Shown here: positions 5,979-7,065 of the stretch, one piece after another | How positions within the stretch are numbered: position 1 is the first letter of the stretch | How the letters are laid out: the number at the start of each line of letters is the position of its first letter | Assembly (NCBI GenBank): GCA_964558295.1 | Contig: CAZLDQ010000265.1 | Location: 1-7,065 of the forward strand | Length of the DNA: 7,065 nucleotides | Source: JBDKTH01 sp964558295 | Lineage (GTDB): Bacteria > Planctomycetota > Planctomycetia > Pirellulales > Thermoguttaceae | Direction of reading: 5' to 3' | Made by a program: the position numbers and the translations under genes | Notes under the pieces: generated by a model | What the model was told of the DNA's origin: nothing | What the model saw: the letters and a program-made list of their open reading frames with translations, nothing else | The model's database searches: none

Positions 5979-5996
5979 TGTGAATCAGAATTCACA
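5979..5996. promoter_or_regulatory. Probable TetR operator 2, before the adaptor gene
   Basis: TGTGAATCAGAATTCACA has perfect 7-bp inverted arms, TGTGAAT (5979-5985) and ATTCACA (5990-5996), around a 4-bp centre. It matches operator 1 in size and arms, with one difference in the right arm. It ends 12 bp before the adaptor ATG, the same distance as operator 1 to its own gene, and abuts the Shine-Dalgarno AAGGA (5996-6000). I found no clear -35/-10 pair for this promoter. Confidence 0.7.
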
Positions 5997-6008
5997 AGGA
6001 ACTGGCCG

Positions 6009-7065
6009 ATGTCTCTTCCGATTCGACTCCTCCTGGGATTGCTGGTAGTCGCCGCGATCGGGGCGCTGGTCTTCCACTTTGCCGTGCCGCGGGAAGGCAA
6101 TCCGGGCAGCATCCGGGTTTCCGGGAACATCGAGGTTACCGACGCGGAAGTGGCCTTTAAGATTGCCGGGCGCGTGGAGAAGCGGTTGGTTGACGAGGGG
6201 ATGCTGGTCAAACAGGGGGAGGTGGTGGCCGTGTTGGACTCCTCCGACTTGCGGGAGGAAGTGGAGTTGCGCCGGGCCGAATTGGCGGCCGCCCAGGCGG
6301 CGTTGGCCGAATTGGAGGCGGGGAGCCGGCCCCAAGAGATTGCCGCGGCCAAGGCGAACCTCGACAAGGCCGAGGCCTCTCTGGCCGAATTGGAGCATGG
6401 CTATCGGCCCCAGGAGATTGCCGCGGCCGAAGCCACGCTCAAAGCGGCGACCCTCGAGGCCACCCAGTTGGAAACCGAGTTGGCTCGGGCGGAACGGCTC
6501 ATCAAACAGCACGCGATTTCCCAGGAAGCCTACGATCGGGCCCGTTCGAACTATGATGTGGCCGCACACCGGGCCCGCGAGGCGGCCGAACGGCTCGATC
6601 TGTTGCGCGAGGGGGTGCGCCAGGAGCAGATTGCCCAAGCCCGGGCGGTCCGCGATCAACTCAAGGCCCAATACGACCTGATCAAGATCGGCCCCCGGCA
6701 AGAACAGATTGATCAAGCCCGGGCACGTGTCGAGCAAGCTAAGGCCGCATTGCGATTGGCCGAAACCCGGCTGGGCTATGCGACGCTCGTCTCCCCGCTT
6801 TCGGGCGTGGTCCTGTCCAAGAACATCGAGCCCGGTGAATTTGTCTCGCCGGGAACGCCCGTGGTGACCGTTGGCGATCTGGTCAACGTCTGGCTCCGGG
6901 CCTACATCAACGAAACCGACCTCGGCCGCGTCAAGGTCGGCCAAAAGGCCCAAGTCACTACCGACACCTATCCCGGCAAAGTCTACGAAGGGCACATCGC
7001 GTTCATCTCGTCCGAGGCCGAGTTTACGCCCAAGAGTGTGCAGACGGCAACGGAACGGGTCAAGC
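6009..7065 (+). CDS. HlyD/YbhG-like periplasmic adaptor protein of an efflux pump (3' end outside window)
   Basis: The reading frame runs open for 352 codons to the window edge. Residues about 4-25 are an N-terminal membrane anchor. Next come the first half of a lipoyl-like domain (about 38-80, including VSGNIEVTDAEVAFKIAGRV), a long coiled-coil hairpin (about 80-255), and the second lipoyl half, LVSPLSGVVLSKNIEPGEFV (260-279). A beta-barrel segment follows (VWLRAYINETDLGRVKVGQ; EAEFTPKSVQT). The tail strongly resembles E. coli YbhG, including the EFTPK-x-V-x-T element. The hairpin tip has R160-x3-L164-x6-S171, the spacing of the R/L/S motif used by AcrA and MacA to dock onto TolC-type outer-membrane channels. 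It should link an inner-membrane transporter, probably ABC type as in ybhGFSR, to an outer-membrane channel; neither is visible here. Shine-Dalgarno AAGGA lies 8 bases before the ATG. The coiled coil carries repeated 26-residue units. Confidence 0.9.
   Translation, partial: MSLPIRLLLGLLVVAAIGALVFHFAVPREGNPGSIRVSGNIEVTDAEVAFKIAGRVEKRLVDEGMLVKQGEVVAVLDSSDLREEVELRRAELAAAQAALAELEAGSRPQEIAAAKANLDKAEASLAELEHGYRPQEIAAAEATLKAATLEATQLETELARAERLIKQHAISQEAYDRARSNYDVAAHRAREAAERLDLLREGVRQEQIAQARAVRDQLKAQYDLIKIGPRQEQIDQARARVEQAKAALRLAETRLGYATLVSPLSGVVLSKNIEPGEFVSPGTPVVTVGDLVNVWLRAYINETDLGRVKVGQKAQVTTDTYPGKVYEGHIAFISSEAEFTPKSVQTATERVK
6327..6428 (+). repeat. 78-bp-spaced repeat in the descending coil of the adaptor
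   Basis: A 24-base segment at 6327-6350 recurs at 6405-6428 with one mismatch, exactly 78 bp (26 codons) later. It encodes RPQEIAAA in both copies, at residues 107-114 and 133-140. The preceding GGCCGAATTGGAG is also repeated at the same spacing (about 6305 and 6383). The near identity at DNA level suggests a fairly recent in-frame tandem duplication or gene conversion that lengthens the first helix arm. Confidence 0.7.
6621..6724 (+). repeat. 78-bp-spaced repeat in the ascending coil of the adaptor
   Basis: The 26 bases at 6621-6646 and 6699-6724 match at 22 positions and are again 78 bp apart. They encode the related units GVRQEQIAQARA (from residue 202) and GPRQEQIDQARA (from residue 228). 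The spacing equals that of the repeat on the other arm, as needed for the two antiparallel helices to stay in register. Confidence 0.65.

Noticed and set aside
5985..6995. Open frame of 336 codons on the minus strand
   Set aside because: It is antisense to the adaptor gene, whose plus-strand protein has clear lipoyl and coiled-coil features. The minus product has no recognisable domain.

Overview
The window looks like part of a Planctomycetota chromosome, probably from the Pirellulales side of the phylum. The best evidence is a minus-strand gene for a DUF1559 pseudopilin-like protein. It carries both the N-terminal methylation helix (GFTLVELLVVIAIIGILIALLLPAVQ) and the C-terminal H-x9-DG motif; this family is heavily expanded in planctomycetes. 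High GC content and a palindromic GCAGAAT-type intergenic repeat are compatible with that. The lineage call is inference; there is no rRNA or other marker here.

Layout from left to right. Positions 84-482 (minus) hold a small nucleotidyltransferase-like protein that lacks its N-terminal catalytic part. A 22-bp inverted repeat lies just upstream of it. Positions 715-1629 (plus) encode a complete zinc-type cation diffusion facilitator with a histidine-rich N-terminus. Positions 1841-3982 (plus) encode a 713-residue protein with an N-terminal SEC-C zinc motif followed by TPR-like helices; its function is unknown. It converges on the DUF1559 gene (4084-5115, minus), and the 101-bp gap is filled by an imperfect hairpin made of GCAGAAT/ATTCTGC repeats. 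Positions 5116-5340 are a divergent regulatory region with two good sigma-70-like promoters, a structured leader for the DUF1559 gene and an operator. Positions 5341-5946 (plus) encode a TetR-family repressor. From 6009 to beyond the right edge is an HlyD/YbhG-like periplasmic adaptor (membrane fusion) protein.

The clearest functional unit is the TetR gene with the adaptor gene. The same 18-bp palindrome, TGTGAAT-N4-A(A/T)TCACA, lies over the TetR promoter and again immediately before the adaptor gene. This predicts autorepression plus control of an efflux operon. The arrangement resembles E. coli cecR-ybhGFSR, where ABC ATPase and permease genes follow the adaptor. Here those genes would lie beyond position 7065, so this part is inferred. 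The adaptor carries the R-x3-L-x6-S tip motif of TolC-docking adaptors. It also has an apparently lengthened coiled coil: a 26-residue repeat unit occurs twice on each arm.

I saw no RNA genes, CRISPR array, insertion sequence or complete mobile element. I found no convincing entirely new system. The most rewarding leads are the shared TetR operator, the extended adaptor hairpin, the SEC-C/TPR protein and the structured DUF1559 leader.
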